DNA of 23,447 nucleotides. It comes from an uncultured archaeon. Its GTDB lineage: Archaea > Thermoproteota > Nitrososphaeria > Nitrososphaerales > CALBXV01. The notes under the pieces were generated by a model. It was not told the origin of the DNA and did no database searches. It saw only the letters and a program-made list of their open reading frames with translations. Below are positions 22,219 through 23,447 of this stretch, in pieces. The position numbers and the translations under genes are program-made. Position 1 is the stretch's first letter. Each line of letters starts with the position of its first letter. The stretch spans positions 1 through 23,447 of the forward strand of contig CALBXV010000041.1 of assembly GCA_937890045.1 (NCBI GenBank), in the 5' to 3' direction.

Positions 22219-23370
22219 TTATCTACTCTCTTTTATCTTTAAAAATAGCCTATCAAACGCTTTAAATACCATATCGACTGATATAGATTCCATCGCCTTT
22301 TTACTTTCTTTTGGATCACCCTGCCTGCGTAGAGCAAATACAGTAGGTGGAAAGCTCTCAGGCGACTTAACAACAGTGCTAATCTCATTTACAGGCGCTT
22401 GTTCATCAGGATCAATCGGACCTATAATATCAATAAGGGGCACGCTTAAAGCTTCTGCGATATGTATGGGCCCAGTATCAGCAGATATAAACATAGAGAA
22501 CCTCTTCATTAAAGACGGTAATTCTTCTATAGAGAAATCTGTTGCGACAATGCCTTTATTTTCTATTGATTGATTAACAATACTGATTTTCTCTTTGTCT
22601 TTTTGTGTCCCTATAAAAACAATTTTTACATTGTGCTTTTCTAAAATCCTACTTAATAATTCTAAAAAATTCTCTGTTCCCCACTCTTTCACTTTATTTC
22701 CTGCTGTAACACTTACGCCAATAACAAAATCTTTATCTAAAATATTTTTTTTTCTAAAAAAATCTGCTGATTTATTTTCTGTGTCAGAAGTTGTAAATAC
22801 TTCTTTTCTTATTTTATCCGGCATTGGAATATTAAGTACATTTAATGTTCTTAAATAAAGGTTCGGTATTCTCTCATTTCCTTTATAGAAAGTTTTATGA
22901 GTATTCATCCAATCATTTAGTACTTCCGCAAACGGTCTGTCGTATTTTATAATTTTTATTCTGTTTGGTATAAGCCCAAATACCGAAATAAGTGTTCCCA
23001 TCGCAGATGATTCAAGATTTATGGACCAATTGAATTTTCTCTTCTTAATCTTCTTAAAAAATCTAAAGATGCCAAAAAAATCAAGATACTCATCATCTTC
23101 AAGTATTATAATTTCATCTACATATTGATTGTTTTTGATAATACCTTCAGTACCGCTGAAATTCGCCACAGTAACTGTCAAAAAACTCTTCGGATATTTT
23201 TTCTTTATTTGCTTAAAAACTGGTGTTGCACAAATAAGATCTCCCATCCTTGTAAATTGTGGGATTATTAAGATTCTTTTTTTATTGAATCCTGGTTTCT
23301 GTTTTGATAAGAATAGATATAAAAAAAATGAAATAAATATCAACAAATATGTTCTAAGTTTGTAAATCAT
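22219..23370 (-). CDS. GT9-family glycosyltransferase (lipopolysaccharide heptosyltransferase-like)
   Basis: 383 residues of GT-B fold. RMGDLICATP at 41-50 and the following KKKYP match the family start, GNKVKEWGTENFLELL near 233-248 is the mid-domain KxW motif, and SADTGPIHIAEAL (296-308) followed by IGPIDPDE is the ADP-heptose-binding region. Residues 6-22 form a hydrophobic, Phe-rich segment likely to anchor it at the inner membrane, which not all GT9 enzymes have. It would add heptose or a related sugar to a lipid A core or other glycolipid. It begins 4 bp after the stop of the GT-B fragment to its right, so the two are co-transcribed. The donor is not certain: GT9 members outside enteric bacteria use sugars other than ADP-heptose. 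Confidence 0.88.
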   Translation of the reverse strand: MIYKLRTYLLIFISFFLYLFLSKQKPGFNKKRILIIPQFTRMGDLICATPVFKQIKKKYPKSFLTVTVANFSGTEGIIKNNQYVDEIIILEDDEYLDFFGIFRFFKKIKKRKFNWSINLESSAMGTLISVFGLIPNRIKIIKYDRPFAEVLNDWMNTHKTFYKGNERIPNLYLRTLNVLNIPMPDKIRKEVFTTSDTENKSADFFRKKNILDKDFVIGVSVTAGNKVKEWGTENFLELLSRILEKHNVKIVFIGTQKDKEKISIVNQSIENKGIVATDFSIEELPSLMKRFSMFISADTGPIHIAEALSVPLIDIIGPIDPDEQAPVNEISTVVKSPESFPPTVFALRRQGDPKESKKAMESISVDMVFKAFDRLFLKIKESR

Positions 23371-23374
23371 AAAA

Positions 23375-23447
23375 CTAATTTAAAGCTGCTAAGATATAGT
23401 TGGCAACCCGATAACTTGATTTACCATCCAACTTATAACATTGCTCT
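23375..23447 (-). CDS. C-terminal end of a GT-B-type transferase, paralogue 5 (cut by the right edge)
   Basis: The last 23 codons and TAG stop of a gene that enters from the right. The peptide begins EQCYKLDGKSSYRVANYIL and matches the C-terminal signature of paralogue 1 (CWKVDGKAGERIAHNIL) and paralogue 2 (CFKLDRKSGERIGKFVL). This identifies it as another member of the same family although nothing else of it is visible. It is 4 bp upstream of the GT9 gene. Confidence 0.65.
   Translation of the reverse strand, partial: EQCYKLDGKSSYRVANYILAALN

Overview
This 23.4 kb window is a surface-glycan (capsule, O-antigen or S-layer/flagellin glycan) biosynthesis locus from an AT-rich bacterium. Shine-Dalgarno sites of the AAAGGAGG type precede several genes, starts include TTG, and the standard genetic code fits. 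A GT9 (heptosyltransferase-family) protein suggests an outer-membrane-bearing organism. The phylum cannot be fixed from sequence alone; the mixture of nonulosonate, carbamoyltransferase, B12-type radical SAM and FkbM genes resembles loci of uncultivated environmental lineages, but that is inference. There are no tRNA, rRNA, CRISPR or transposase genes, and no stretch over 300 bases lacks a gene.

Layout. (1) 1-3172, minus strand: a GT-B transferase, a polysaccharide deacetylase and a formyltransferase (running off the left edge), joined by two ATGA overlaps. (2) 3261-7253, plus strand: a five-gene nonulosonate-type cassette (SAF-less NeuB-like synthase, CMP-sugar synthetase, KdsC-type HAD phosphatase, SDR, Gfo/Idh/MocA oxidoreductase), closed by a strong terminator. 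(3) 7340-13580, minus: GT-B transferase, two tandem NodU/CmcH-type carbamoyltransferases, GT-B transferase. (4) 13672-17383, minus: two B12-type radical SAM proteins, each apparently its own transcription unit. (5) 17507-19341, minus: a CMP-sugar synthetase coupled to a divergent GT-B protein. (6) 19470-20357, plus: an EamA-type membrane transporter. (7) 20371-23447, minus: a frameshifted third CMP-sugar synthetase, an FkbM methyltransferase, a 58-codon epimerase remnant, a GT9 transferase, and the last 23 codons of another GT-B paralogue at the right edge.

Together the genes could make one or more CMP-activated keto sugars (through a 9-phosphate intermediate, judging from the phosphatase), transfer them with a family of five related GT-B enzymes, and decorate the product by formylation, deacetylation, carbamoylation, methylation and perhaps radical SAM chemistry. 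Upstream steps (UDP-GlcNAc 2-epimerase, aminotransferase) and the polymerase/export machinery are not in the window.

The most interesting points are the GT-B array with tandem carbamoyltransferases, the SAF-less synthase with a KDN-9-P-phosphatase-like HAD, two stand-alone radical SAM genes of unknown substrate, three consecutive genes whose stop codons sit at the apex of their own terminator hairpins, and signs of decay or recent change (a one-base frameshift, a truncated epimerase, a 14-bp tandem duplication that moved a stop codon).
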